Source: Actinomadura sp. J1-007 (lineage in GTDB: Bacteria > Actinomycetota > Actinomycetes > Streptosporangiales > Streptosporangiaceae). Taken from it: DNA of 64,000 nt. The notes beneath the pieces are model-generated. The model made no database searches, had not been told where the DNA came from, and saw only the letters and a list, made by a program, of their open reading frames with translations. This document shows positions 48,554-57,153 of this stretch, piece after piece; the first letter of the stretch is position 1, and every line of letters starts with the position of its first letter. Where the stretch lies: the NCBI RefSeq assembly GCF_009793335.1, contig NZ_WING01000003.1, forward strand, positions 186,001 through 250,000, written 5' to 3'. Both the position numbers and the translations under genes were made by a program.

Positions 48554-49642
48554 TCAGTGCAGTTCGTCCACGAGGGCGTCGACGAGCGCCTGCGTCCTGC
48601 GCCGGTCGTAGTCATCGGTGTTGATCAGAAGGGTCACCGCGCGTTCGCCGTCCGCGGTGATCGAGTTCAGGAATCCGTGGCCGCTGGCCATGCTCCCGGA
48701 ATGTCCCCAGGTGACGGTTCCACCGGCCGCGGGCGGCTGGCGGATCACGCCCAGGCCGTACTGCTCGTCATCGTCGGCCGGGACGGTCGCCTTCATCTCG
48801 GCGAGCTGGGCGGGGGCCAGCAGCTTCCCGGTCAGCAGCGCGATCCAGAAGGCCGTCGCGTCCGCGGCGGTGGAGATCAGCACTCCGGACGCGTCGGCCT
48901 CGGAGGTGTTCCAGTCGGTCGTGTCGGACAGGACGCCGTCCGGCGACTTCTTGTGGCAGCGCAGGTGGGGGTCGCGAATGGTGACGCTGTCGCCGGGCCA
49001 GTAGGTTTCGCGGAGCCCGAGGGGTTGGATGATCCGTCGGGTGATCTCGGTGCCGATGTCGTGGCCGGTGACCTTCTGGACGATCAGCCCGGCCAGGTTG
49101 TAGTTGGTGTTGGAATAGGCGAAGCCGGAACGGGCGCGGTCATCGGGCGGGGGCAGGCGTAGTGCCTGTTGGACGGTCTGCAATGGCTCGATGTGGTCCC
49201 AGCGGTGCGCCTCCTCGTCCTCCCAGAACGGCGCGTCCAGATAGTCGGGCAGGCCGCTGGTGTGCTGCAAGAGCTGCCGCACAGTGATCTTCCGCCCGTC
49301 GTAGTCCTTGGTACGGACCAGCCCCGGCAGATAGTGATCGACGGTGTCTTCCAGCTTGACCTTGCCTTCGCCCACGAGTTGAAGCACCACCGTGGCCGTC
49401 CACGTCTTGGTGTCACTGCCGATACGGCCGTGCTCATCGCCGCGCGCCTTCCGGCCGGTTTCGAGGTCGGCGACGCCGGCGCCGCCGGTCCAGAGGCCGC
49501 AGTGAGGGCTCTTCACGGTGGCGGCGACGCCCGGCACACCGAGCTCCAGTACGAACCGCAGCGCGTTCCCGATCCGCGGGAGGTTGCATTCCGGCGAGGC
49601 GGGGTCCGCGCACCGGCAGTCCTGGGCCGTTGTCTCTCGCAC
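48554..49642 (-). CDS. Serine hydrolase, copy 2, lacking a signal peptide
   Basis: A 362-aa paralogue of the protein at 47387. SDTK (Ser76, Lys79), YSN in FAYSNTNYNLAG and HSG (WGHSGSMASGH) are intact. A GTG start at 49642 is chosen because AGGAAG lies upstream. No signal peptide is seen with this start or any longer one, so the product would stay in the cytoplasm unless exported otherwise; the N-terminus may have been lost. It heads the - strand pair and diverges from the peptide ABC importer. Confidence 0.8.
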   Translation of the reverse strand: MRETTAQDCRCADPASPECNLPRIGNALRFVLELGVPGVAATVKSPHCGLWTGGAGVADLETGRKARGDEHGRIGSDTKTWTATVVLQLVGEGKVKLEDTVDHYLPGLVRTKDYDGRKITVRQLLQHTSGLPDYLDAPFWEDEEAHRWDHIEPLQTVQQALRLPPPDDRARSGFAYSNTNYNLAGLIVQKVTGHDIGTEITRRIIQPLGLRETYWPGDSVTIRDPHLRCHKKSPDGVLSDTTDWNTSEADASGVLISTAADATAFWIALLTGKLLAPAQLAEMKATVPADDDEQYGLGVIRQPPAAGGTVTWGHSGSMASGHGFLNSITADGERAVTLLINTDDYDRRRTQALVDALVDELH

Positions 49643-49954
49643 GATCTCTGCTTCCTGGAAAGGCTCTGGAGGGTGGAGGTTCTGAGGGGGCCGTGGATCG
49701 GCCCCACTCCCCCGAAGCATTCCTCGCACGTCGCGCGCCCGCACTGGCGTGCCGGACGACGTCCCGGCGCTGCCTTTGGCCCCACCTCCAAACGGGTGGT
49801 ACGCCGCGCGGGCCGGCCGGTCCGCTCAGGTTGCGGGTTCGTTTAGCCGTCGCCACGAGGTCGCCGAGGATTCTCTGGAGTGTGATCCAAGGAACACCGG
49901 CGCGCTCAGAACTCAGACTTGCCACCGTCGACCAACCGCGGAGGTGGCAGTCTC
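49643..49954. other. Divergent intergenic region between serine hydrolase and ABC importer
   Basis: 312 bp with no supportable gene. It must hold both divergent promoters; TTGCGG followed by TTTAGC near 49836-49850 is a weak + strand candidate. No strong palindrome was found. A truncated signal-peptide region for copy 2 was looked for and not seen. Confidence 0.45.
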
Positions 49955-51643
49955 ATGCTGAAGGCGCTGGACGAGGAGCGACGCCCGGGCCGTATCCGCC
50001 GTATCCGCCGTGGGGCCACCGCCCTTGGTGTCGCGGTGGCGGTCGGTTGCGGGGTCGTCGCCTGCGAGAGCTCCCTCGGCGAGGCCGCTGAAGGCGGGAT
50101 GTTCCGCCTCGGCTCCGATCAGCCCATCGACTCGCTGAACCCCTTCGTCGCCGTGGTGAGCGAGTCGTTCTCCGTGTTCCAGCAGATCTATCCGAACCTC
50201 GTGCAGCTCGGCCCCGGCGACAGGTACGTGCCGGAGTTCGCGACGGACTGGACCACCTCGCGGGACGGGCGGACGTGGACGTTCCACACCCATGCGGGCG
50301 CGACGTGGTCGGACGGTCGTCCGCTCACGGCCGCCGACGCCGCCTGGACCCTGAGCACGATCAAGAAGTTCCAGGACGGGCCGGCGGCCAGCATGGCCAG
50401 CCATGTGACGGGCCTGGTCAGCGCGACCGCGCCGGACGCGCGCACCGTGGTGCTCACGTACTCGCGCCCGGTCGCGAACGTGCTGACCCAGGTCACGAGC
50501 GTTCCGATCCTGCCCGAGCACGTCTGGAAGAAGTACGCCGGCGGGGACGGCGGGGCGCTGACCACCTTCACCAACTCCGCCCCCGTCGTCTGCGGCGGGC
50601 CGTTCACGCTGGTCAAGTACGTGCCGAAGCAGGTCGCGCTGTTCCGGCGCAATCCGGAGTACTACGGAACCAAGCCGCGCATCGCGGGCTTCGGCATCCA
50701 GTTCTTCGGCACCGACGACGCGATGATCCTGGCGTTGAAGAGCCACCAGCTCGACGGGGTGCAGAACGTGCCGAACACCTCGGTCGAGAATCTGGAGGCG
50801 GCCGGGTTCGAGGTGGTGTCCTCGCCGGGGCTGAGCTTCGACAGCCTCACCGTCAACGCGAACCCGAAGCAGCGCGCCGCGCACCGGGAGCTGGCCGACC
50901 CGCGGGTGCGCGAGGCGCTCGACCGTGCGATCAACCGCGACGAGATCGTCAGGACCTCCCTGCTCGGACGGGGCAGACCGGGCTCCTCGATCATCCCGCC
51001 GGGGACCGCGCACTGGTACGACCGGACGGTCACCCCGACGCCGTACGACCCGGAAGCCGCGAACCGGCTGCTCGACCAGGCCGGCTACCGCAGGGGGCCG
51101 GGCGGCGTGCGGATCGCGAACGGCCATCCGATGCGCTACCCGATGATCCTGCCCGACGACACCTCCAGCGGGTACGGCCTGCGGTCGTTCCAGATCGTCC
51201 GGTCCGACTTCGCCAGGATCGGCGTCCGGCTCACGCCGCGGCTGCTGGACAACGCCGCGGCCAACGACGCCCTCGCCGCCGACGACTCGAAGGAGTTCAC
51301 GATGTCCATGTGGGCCTGGAGCGGGGCGGCGAGCGACCCGGACGACACGCTCAACTACCTCACCTGCCGGAGCTGGGGCACCCTCAACGACACCGGGTAC
51401 TGCGGCAGGGAGTGGGACCGGCTGTACGCGGAGCAGGGCGCGGCGATGGACCCCGCCGCGCGGCGCCGGATCGTCGACCGGATGCAGCGGATGGCCGCGC
51501 GGCAGCGGATCCTGCTGGTCCTGGACTACGCCGACAAGATCGAGGCGCACTCCCGGTCGTGGACGGACCTGCCGCTGGTGGGCGGCGAGTCGTTCTCCGC
51601 GGAGTCGAAGATCCCGCTCCAGTCCGTGCGACGGGCGGGCTGA
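49955..51643 (+). CDS. Peptide ABC transporter substrate-binding lipoprotein (family 5)
   Basis: A 562-aa DppA/OppA-like binding protein with a lipobox-like sequence (GVAVAVGCGVVAC) that would be lipidated at the Cys. Family segments include FATDWTTSRDGRTWTFHTH, ADPRVREALDRAINRDEIV and PYDPEAANRLLDQAGY. ATG at 49955 follows GGAGGTG. It is first in a run of five transporter genes with ATGA/GTGA overlaps. It would bind di- or oligopeptides, possibly with D-residues given the enzymes downstream. Confidence 0.87.
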   Translation: MLKALDEERRPGRIRRIRRGATALGVAVAVGCGVVACESSLGEAAEGGMFRLGSDQPIDSLNPFVAVVSESFSVFQQIYPNLVQLGPGDRYVPEFATDWTTSRDGRTWTFHTHAGATWSDGRPLTAADAAWTLSTIKKFQDGPAASMASHVTGLVSATAPDARTVVLTYSRPVANVLTQVTSVPILPEHVWKKYAGGDGGALTTFTNSAPVVCGGPFTLVKYVPKQVALFRRNPEYYGTKPRIAGFGIQFFGTDDAMILALKSHQLDGVQNVPNTSVENLEAAGFEVVSSPGLSFDSLTVNANPKQRAAHRELADPRVREALDRAINRDEIVRTSLLGRGRPGSSIIPPGTAHWYDRTVTPTPYDPEAANRLLDQAGYRRGPGGVRIANGHPMRYPMILPDDTSSGYGLRSFQIVRSDFARIGVRLTPRLLDNAAANDALAADDSKEFTMSMWAWSGAASDPDDTLNYLTCRSWGTLNDTGYCGREWDRLYAEQGAAMDPAARRRIVDRMQRMAARQRILLVLDYADKIEAHSRSWTDLPLVGGESFSAESKIPLQSVRRAG

Positions 51644-51646
51644 CCC

Positions 51647-52612
51647 GTGCGGAGCCTGGAGTACGCGGTCCGGAGAGGGATCTTCACGGTGGTGACGGTC
51701 TTCCTCGCGGTCACCCTCAACTTCTTCCTGTTCCGCGCGCTGCCCGGCAGCGCGGTGTCCAACCTGGCCAGGGTGCCGGACTCCAGCCCGGAGCTCCAGC
51801 ACGCGCTGACGGTGCGGTTCGGCCTCGACAGGTCCGAATGGGACCAGTACGTGCTCTACCTGAAGAACCTGCTCCACGGCGACCTCGGGGTGTCCTTCAC
51901 CTACCAGCGGCCGGTGAGCCACCTGCTGCTCTCCGACCTCCAGAACACGGTGCTGCTGGCGGGCGCGGGCACGCTCGGCGCGATCGCGCTGGGCGTCCTC
52001 TCCGGTGTGGTGGCGGCCTGGCGGAGGTCGTCCGCGCTCGACCACCTCAACACCAGCCTGGCGATCCTCACCTACTCGTTCCCCGCTCAGTGGCTCGGCC
52101 TGGTGCTGCTGATCGTCTTCGCGGGCGTGCTCCCCGCGGGCGGGATGTCGGACCAGTTCCTGTTCCAGAGCCCGCCGTTCTGGCGGCACGCGGCGGACGT
52201 GGCCGCCCACATGGCGCTGCCGGCGGCGACCCTGATCCTCACCGCGTACGGCGGCTACACGCTCGTCGTGCGGTCGTCGATGCTGGAGACGCTCGGCCAG
52301 GACTACGTGCTCACCGCGCGGGCCAAGGGCCTGCCGGACCGCCGGATCGTGTGGCGGCACGCCGCGCGCAACGCGATGCTGCCGATGGTCACGATGGTCG
52401 CGCTCGACCTCGGGTTCGTCGTCGGCGGCGCGGTGCTGGTCGAGGTGATCTTCAGCTGGCCCGGCATCGGGATGGCCACCTACACCGCGCTGAGCCAGCG
52501 GGACTACCCGATGGTCCAGGGCTGCCTGCTGATCCTGACCGTGTCGGTCATCCTGCTGAACTTCCTCGCCGACCTGCTCTGCTTCCGCCTCGACCGGAGG
52601 GTGACCGCATGA
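51647..52612 (+). CDS. Peptide ABC transporter permease (DppB-like)
   Basis: A 321-aa inner-membrane permease with about six helices and the conserved cytoplasmic loop DYVLTARAKGLPDRRIVWRH, the EAA motif that meets the ATPase. A GTG start at 51647 lies 3 bp after the binding-protein stop. Its stop overlaps the next start (ATGA at 52609-52612). Confidence 0.9.
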   Translation: MRSLEYAVRRGIFTVVTVFLAVTLNFFLFRALPGSAVSNLARVPDSSPELQHALTVRFGLDRSEWDQYVLYLKNLLHGDLGVSFTYQRPVSHLLLSDLQNTVLLAGAGTLGAIALGVLSGVVAAWRRSSALDHLNTSLAILTYSFPAQWLGLVLLIVFAGVLPAGGMSDQFLFQSPPFWRHAADVAAHMALPAATLILTAYGGYTLVVRSSMLETLGQDYVLTARAKGLPDRRIVWRHAARNAMLPMVTMVALDLGFVVGGAVLVEVIFSWPGIGMATYTALSQRDYPMVQGCLLILTVSVILLNFLADLLCFRLDRRVTA

Positions 52613-53559
52613 GCGTCCACATCGGCGAGGCCGCGCCGGCGGCGGTCGCCGGACGGCGCCCGGCCGGGCTGTTCCGCACGGTGACGCGCGAACGCAGGGG
52701 CGCCGCGGTCGGCCTCGGCATCCTCGCCGTCTTCGTGGTGCTCTCGGTGTTCGCGCCCTACCTCGCGCCGTACAGCACCACGGACGGCACGTGCGCCGTC
52801 TACGCGCCGCCGTCGCCGCGGCACTGGCTCGGCTGCGACGACGGCGGCGTGGACATGCTGTCCCTGCTGATGCGGGGCGGGCAGACGTCCCTCGTCGTCG
52901 GGTTCACCGCGACGCTGGTCTCGATCCTGATCGGCGGCGCGGTCGGGCTCGCGTCGGGCTACTTCGGCGGCTGGACGGACGTCGCCCTGATGCGCGTCAC
53001 CGACTGCCTGCTGGTGCTCCCCGACCTGGTGCTCGCGATGGTGATCGCCGCGGTGTGGGGGCCGAGCCTGTTCCACGTGATCCTGGTGATCGGCCTGCTG
53101 GAGTGGACGGCCACCGCGAGGATCGTCCGCGCGGAGGTCATGTCGCTGCGCGAACGGGCCTACGTCAAGCGGGCGCGGGGGCTCGGCGCGGGCGACGCGC
53201 GGGTGATCGTCCGGCACGTCCTTCCGCACGTGGGCCCGCTGCTGATCGCCAACACCGTGCTGACGGTCTCGGCCGCGATCTACATGGAGACCGCGCTCGC
53301 GTTCCTCGGCCTGGAGGACCCCGGCGTCACGACCTGGGGGACGATCCTCCAGCACGCCTTCGCCCGTACCGCCATCAGCTCGAACGCCTGGTGGGCGATC
53401 GTTCCGGACGGGTTCGTGATCGCCGCGGTGAGCGTCGGGTGCTTCCTGCTGGGCCAGGCCATCGAGGACGCGCTGAACCCGCGGCTGAAGGTGGCGCACC
53501 TCTCGGCGCGCCGCTGGCGGCTCCGCACACTCGCCGGAAAGGGGGCGGACGCCCGATGA
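52609..53559 (+). CDS. Peptide ABC transporter permease (DppC-like)
   Basis: A 316-aa permease with an N-terminal helix (AAVGLGILAVFVVLSVFAPYL) and the EAA loop ERAYVKRARGLGAGDARVIVRH. Coupled by ATGA overlaps to the permease before and the ATPase after. It forms the transmembrane heterodimer with the DppB-like subunit. Confidence 0.9.
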   Translation: MSVHIGEAAPAAVAGRRPAGLFRTVTRERRGAAVGLGILAVFVVLSVFAPYLAPYSTTDGTCAVYAPPSPRHWLGCDDGGVDMLSLLMRGGQTSLVVGFTATLVSILIGGAVGLASGYFGGWTDVALMRVTDCLLVLPDLVLAMVIAAVWGPSLFHVILVIGLLEWTATARIVRAEVMSLRERAYVKRARGLGAGDARVIVRHVLPHVGPLLIANTVLTVSAAIYMETALAFLGLEDPGVTTWGTILQHAFARTAISSNAWWAIVPDGFVIAAVSVGCFLLGQAIEDALNPRLKVAHLSARRWRLRTLAGKGADAR

Positions 53560-54521
53560 GCCTGCTCGAATGCGTCGACCTGCACGTCTGGTTCGACCTG
53601 CCGCACGGCGGTCGGGTCCACGCGGTGAACGGGGTGGGCTTCGCGCTGGACCCCGGCGAACGGTTCGGACTGGTCGGCGAGTCGGGCTGCGGGAAGTCCA
53701 CGACGATCCTGGCGCTGATGGGGCTGCTGCCGTCGTCCGCCACGGTGTCCGGTCGGGTGCTGCTGAACGGCGCCGACATCCTCGCGGGCGGTGAGGACTC
53801 GGTCCGGCGGCACCGCTGGCGGGACATCGCGATGGTGTTCCAGGGCGCGATGAACGCGCTCAACCCCGTCAAGACGGTCGGCTGGCAGATCGCCGAGCCG
53901 ATGGCGTACCACGGCACCGCCCGCGGCGCGCGGGCCCGCGCACGCGTCGGCGAGCTGCTCGAACTGGTCGGCATCCCGGCGTCCGCCGCCGACCGGTACC
54001 CGCACGAGTTCTCCGGCGGCATGCGGCAGCGGCTGTCGATCGCGATGGCCCTGGCGTGCGAGCCGAAGATCCTGCTCGCCGACGAGCCGACGACGGCGCT
54101 GGACGTGATGGTCCAGGCGCAGATCCTCGAACTGCTCACCCGGCTGACCGGCGAGCTCGGCATGGCCCTGGTCCTCGTCACCCACGACCTGCCCGTGGTG
54201 TCGCAGGTCTGCGACCGGGCCGCGGTGATGTACGCCGGGGAGAAGGTGGAGGACGGGCCGGCCGAACGGCTCGGCCTGGCCGCCCGCCACCCCTACACGC
54301 GGCTGCTGTTCGCGGCCACGCCCGACCTGTACGGGGAGGAACGGCTCGCGACCATCCCCGGGTCGCCGCCGCGGCTGGACGCCGAGATCACCGGCTGCCC
54401 GTTCCGGCCGCGGTGCGACGTGCCGACGGACCGCTGCGCCGACGAGCACCCGGCGCTGCGTCCGGCCGGGCCCGGCCACCAGGCCGCCTGCTTCCGCAAC
54501 GAGCCCCAGGAGCCGATGTGA
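53556..54521 (+). CDS. Peptide ABC transporter ATP-binding protein (DppD-like)
   Basis: A 321-aa ATPase: Walker A GESGCGKST, signature FSGGMRQRL, Walker B ILLADEPTTALD, H-loop THD, and the C-terminal oligopeptide/dipeptide extension with a Cys cluster (CPFRPRCDVPTDRCADEHP) that can hold an iron-sulfur centre in this family. ATG at 53556 overlaps the permease stop; its own TGA overlaps the next GTG. Confidence 0.92.
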   Translation: MSLLECVDLHVWFDLPHGGRVHAVNGVGFALDPGERFGLVGESGCGKSTTILALMGLLPSSATVSGRVLLNGADILAGGEDSVRRHRWRDIAMVFQGAMNALNPVKTVGWQIAEPMAYHGTARGARARARVGELLELVGIPASAADRYPHEFSGGMRQRLSIAMALACEPKILLADEPTTALDVMVQAQILELLTRLTGELGMALVLVTHDLPVVSQVCDRAAVMYAGEKVEDGPAERLGLAARHPYTRLLFAATPDLYGEERLATIPGSPPRLDAEITGCPFRPRCDVPTDRCADEHPALRPAGPGHQAACFRNEPQEPM

Positions 54522-55525
54522 GCGGGACCCTGCTGGACGTCGAGGACCTCTCCGTCCACTACCCGATGCGGCGCGGCCCGCTCCAGGCGCTGACCGGGCG
54601 CGCCCGCCGCGTCGTCCGCGCGGTCGACGGCGTGAGCTTCGGCCTGGGCCGCGGCGAGATGGTGGCGGTGGTCGGCGAGTCGGGCTGCGGGAAATCGACC
54701 ACGGCCCAGGCGATCTGCGGCATGGCCGCGCCCACGACCGGCACCGTACGGCTCGACGGAGCCGAGATCACCGGGCTGTCCCAGCGCCGGCTGCGGCCCG
54801 TCCGCCGCCGGGTCCAGATGATCTACCAGGACCCGTACGAGTCGCTGGACCCGCTGTTCCGGGTCCGGCGGACGCTGGAGGAGCCGATGCTGATCCACGG
54901 CATCGGCGGTTCCCGGGCCGGACGGGCCGCGCTCGCCGAAGAGGCTCTGGAACGCAGCGGGCTCTCCCCCGCGCGGGCGTTCCTGGACCGGTACCCGCAC
55001 GAGCTGTCCGGCGGGCAGCGCCAGCGGGTCTCGATCGCCGCCGCCCTCGTCCTCGAACCGGACGTGCTGCTCGCCGACGAGCCCGTCTCCATGCTCGACG
55101 TGTCGGTCCGCGCGGGGGTGCTGTCCCTGCTGGACACGCTGCGCAGGACCCGCGACCTGGGCATCCTGATGATCACGCACGATCTGTCGACGGCCGCGCA
55201 CTTCGCCGACCGGATCATCGTGATGTACCTCGGCAGGATCGTCGAGCAGGGGCCCGCCCGCGACGTGGTCCGCGCTCCCCTGCACCCGTACACCAAGGCG
55301 CTGCTGTCCGCGGTGCCCGAACGGGACCCGCGGAAGCGGACGGCGCCGCAGGTCCTCAAGGGCGAGACGCCGGATCCCGTCGACATCCCGTCCGGATGCC
55401 GGTTCCGGCCCCGCTGCCCGGTCGCCGGGGACGTCTGCGCGGGCACCGATCCGAGCCTGCGGCCCGACGCGGGCGGCGCGGGCGGCGCGACCGCCGGACA
55501 CCAGGCGGCCTGCCTGCTCGTGTGA
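54518..55525 (+). CDS. Peptide ABC transporter ATP-binding protein (DppF-like)
   Basis: A 335-aa ATPase: Walker A GESGCGKST, signature LSGGQRQRV, Walker B LLADEPVSMLD, and the C-terminal Cys-rich segment CRFRPRCPVAGDVC. A GTG start at 54518 overlaps the DppD stop. Together with DppD it powers the importer. The next gene starts 38 bp later behind a strong ribosome site, consistent with one transcript. Confidence 0.92.
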   Translation: MSGTLLDVEDLSVHYPMRRGPLQALTGRARRVVRAVDGVSFGLGRGEMVAVVGESGCGKSTTAQAICGMAAPTTGTVRLDGAEITGLSQRRLRPVRRRVQMIYQDPYESLDPLFRVRRTLEEPMLIHGIGGSRAGRAALAEEALERSGLSPARAFLDRYPHELSGGQRQRVSIAAALVLEPDVLLADEPVSMLDVSVRAGVLSLLDTLRRTRDLGILMITHDLSTAAHFADRIIVMYLGRIVEQGPARDVVRAPLHPYTKALLSAVPERDPRKRTAPQVLKGETPDPVDIPSGCRFRPRCPVAGDVCAGTDPSLRPDAGGAGGATAGHQAACLLV

Positions 55526-55563
55526 ACCACCGACCCGACCGCTGGACCCCACGGAGGAGCACG

Positions 55564-57153
55564 ATGTCTTTCGATCTTGTCGTACGAGGCGGCGCGGTCG
55601 TCGACGGCACGGGAGCCGCGGCCCGCCGCGCGGACGTGGCGATCGCGGGCGACCGCGTCGCGGCCGTCGGCGAGCTGCCCGCGCTCGACTGCCCGGAGCT
55701 GGACGCCGACGGCTGCGCGGTGGCGCCGGGATTCATCAACGTCCTCAGCCACGCCTACGAGTCGTTGCAGCTAGACCCGCGCGGCCTGTCCGACCTGTAC
55801 CAGGGGGTGACCTCCGAGATCTTCGGCGAGGGGTTCTCGCTCGGACCGGTCACCGGGAGGATGGTCGACGCCGTCGCCGCCGAGCAGCGGGACGACGGCG
55901 TGCGGATTAGCTGGTCGCGGCTCGGCGACTTCCTCGACGACCTGGTGAAGGCGGGCGTCGGGCCCAACATCGGGAGCTTCGTCGGCGCGGACAACCTGCG
56001 GATGGCGCACGCGGGCGCCGACGACCGCCCGCTCACCGGCCGGGAGCTGGCCGCCGCCTGCCGGCTGCTCGACGAGGAGCTCGCGGACGGCGCGCTCGGC
56101 GTGGGCTCCGCGCTGATCTACGCGCCGGGCAGCTACGCGTCCACCGAGGAGCTGATCGCCTACGCGCGCGTGCTCGCCGAGCACGACGCGCTCTACATCT
56201 CGCACATCCGAGGGGAGTCCGACCGGCTCCTGGACGCGGTGGACGAGCTCGTCCGGATCGCCGAGGAGTCCTCGGCCCGCGCGGAGATCTACCACCTGAA
56301 GGCGACGGGCCGGCGGAACTGGCCGCTGATGGGCACCGTGCTCGACCGCGTCGAGAAGGCCAGGGCGAACGGGATCACGGTGACGGCCGACGTCTACCCG
56401 TACGCGGCCGGATCGACGTTCCTCGCGGCGTTCGTCCCGCCGCGGTTCCACGCGGGCGGCGAGCGCGAGCTGGTGGCGAGGATCGGGGACGCCGAGGCGC
56501 GGGCCGCGATGAAATCGGCCATCCTCCGGCCCGGGGACGACTGGGAGAACCTGTATCTCGACGCGGGCGGCGCGGCGGGGGTCCTGCTGCTCGGCGACGG
56601 CGCGCCGGAGCTCAGCGGCCGGACCCTGGCCGAGGTCAGCGAAGCCCGCGGCGACGGCGATCCGGTGGACACCCTGCTCGACCTGGCGGCGGCGTACCCG
56701 CAACAGTTGGTCGCCGAGTTCTGCGCCTCTGAGCCGAACGTGCACCGCGCGCTCCAGCACCCCTGGGTGTCGGTCTGCTCGGACTCGGAGGCCGCCGCCG
56801 CAGAGCCGCCGTTCACCGCGACGTCCACGCATCCCCGCGCGTACGGGGCGTTCGCCAGGGTCCTCGGGCCGTACGTCCGCGCGGGAGTGCTCACCCTGGA
56901 GGACGCCGTGCGGCGGATGACGGGCCTGCCCGCCGAGAACCTCCGGCTCCCCGACCGCGGGGTGATCCGCGAGGGCGCGTTCGCGGACCTGGCGATCTTC
57001 GTGCCGGAGGACGTCCGGGACAACGCCACCTACCTCGACCCGCACCGCTATGCCGGGGGCATGCGCCACGTGCTGGTCAACGGCCGGGTCGCGTTCCGCG
57101 ACGGCGTGCCGACGGGGGCGCTCGCCGGTCGCGCCCTACGGCGCGGCGCGTAG
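55564..57153 (+). CDS. D-aminoacylase-family amidohydrolase, subfamily lacking the HxH metal motif
   Basis: A 529-aa protein related to N-acyl-D-amino-acid deacylases. The position of the family HxH reads FINVLSHAYES (first His replaced by Leu, preceding Asp by Asn), and the bridging Cys/Lys region reads EIFGEGFSLGP. Later family segments are kept: EIYHLKATGRRNW, DVYPYAAGST, CSDSEA and HPRAYGAFARVLGPYVR. This matches a recognisable subfamily, so it is not simple decay, but zinc binding and the reaction are uncertain. ATG at 55564 follows GGAGGA. Part of the importer operon. Confidence 0.8.
   Translation: MSFDLVVRGGAVVDGTGAAARRADVAIAGDRVAAVGELPALDCPELDADGCAVAPGFINVLSHAYESLQLDPRGLSDLYQGVTSEIFGEGFSLGPVTGRMVDAVAAEQRDDGVRISWSRLGDFLDDLVKAGVGPNIGSFVGADNLRMAHAGADDRPLTGRELAAACRLLDEELADGALGVGSALIYAPGSYASTEELIAYARVLAEHDALYISHIRGESDRLLDAVDELVRIAEESSARAEIYHLKATGRRNWPLMGTVLDRVEKARANGITVTADVYPYAAGSTFLAAFVPPRFHAGGERELVARIGDAEARAAMKSAILRPGDDWENLYLDAGGAAGVLLLGDGAPELSGRTLAEVSEARGDGDPVDTLLDLAAAYPQQLVAEFCASEPNVHRALQHPWVSVCSDSEAAAAEPPFTATSTHPRAYGAFARVLGPYVRAGVLTLEDAVRRMTGLPAENLRLPDRGVIREGAFADLAIFVPEDVRDNATYLDPHRYAGGMRHVLVNGRVAFRDGVPTGALAGRALRRGA

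Noticed and set aside
50275..53559. A long + strand open frame through the ABC importer genes
   Set aside because: Its first two-thirds are out-of-frame shadow of the binding protein and first permease; only the last 316 codons are the real DppC-like gene.
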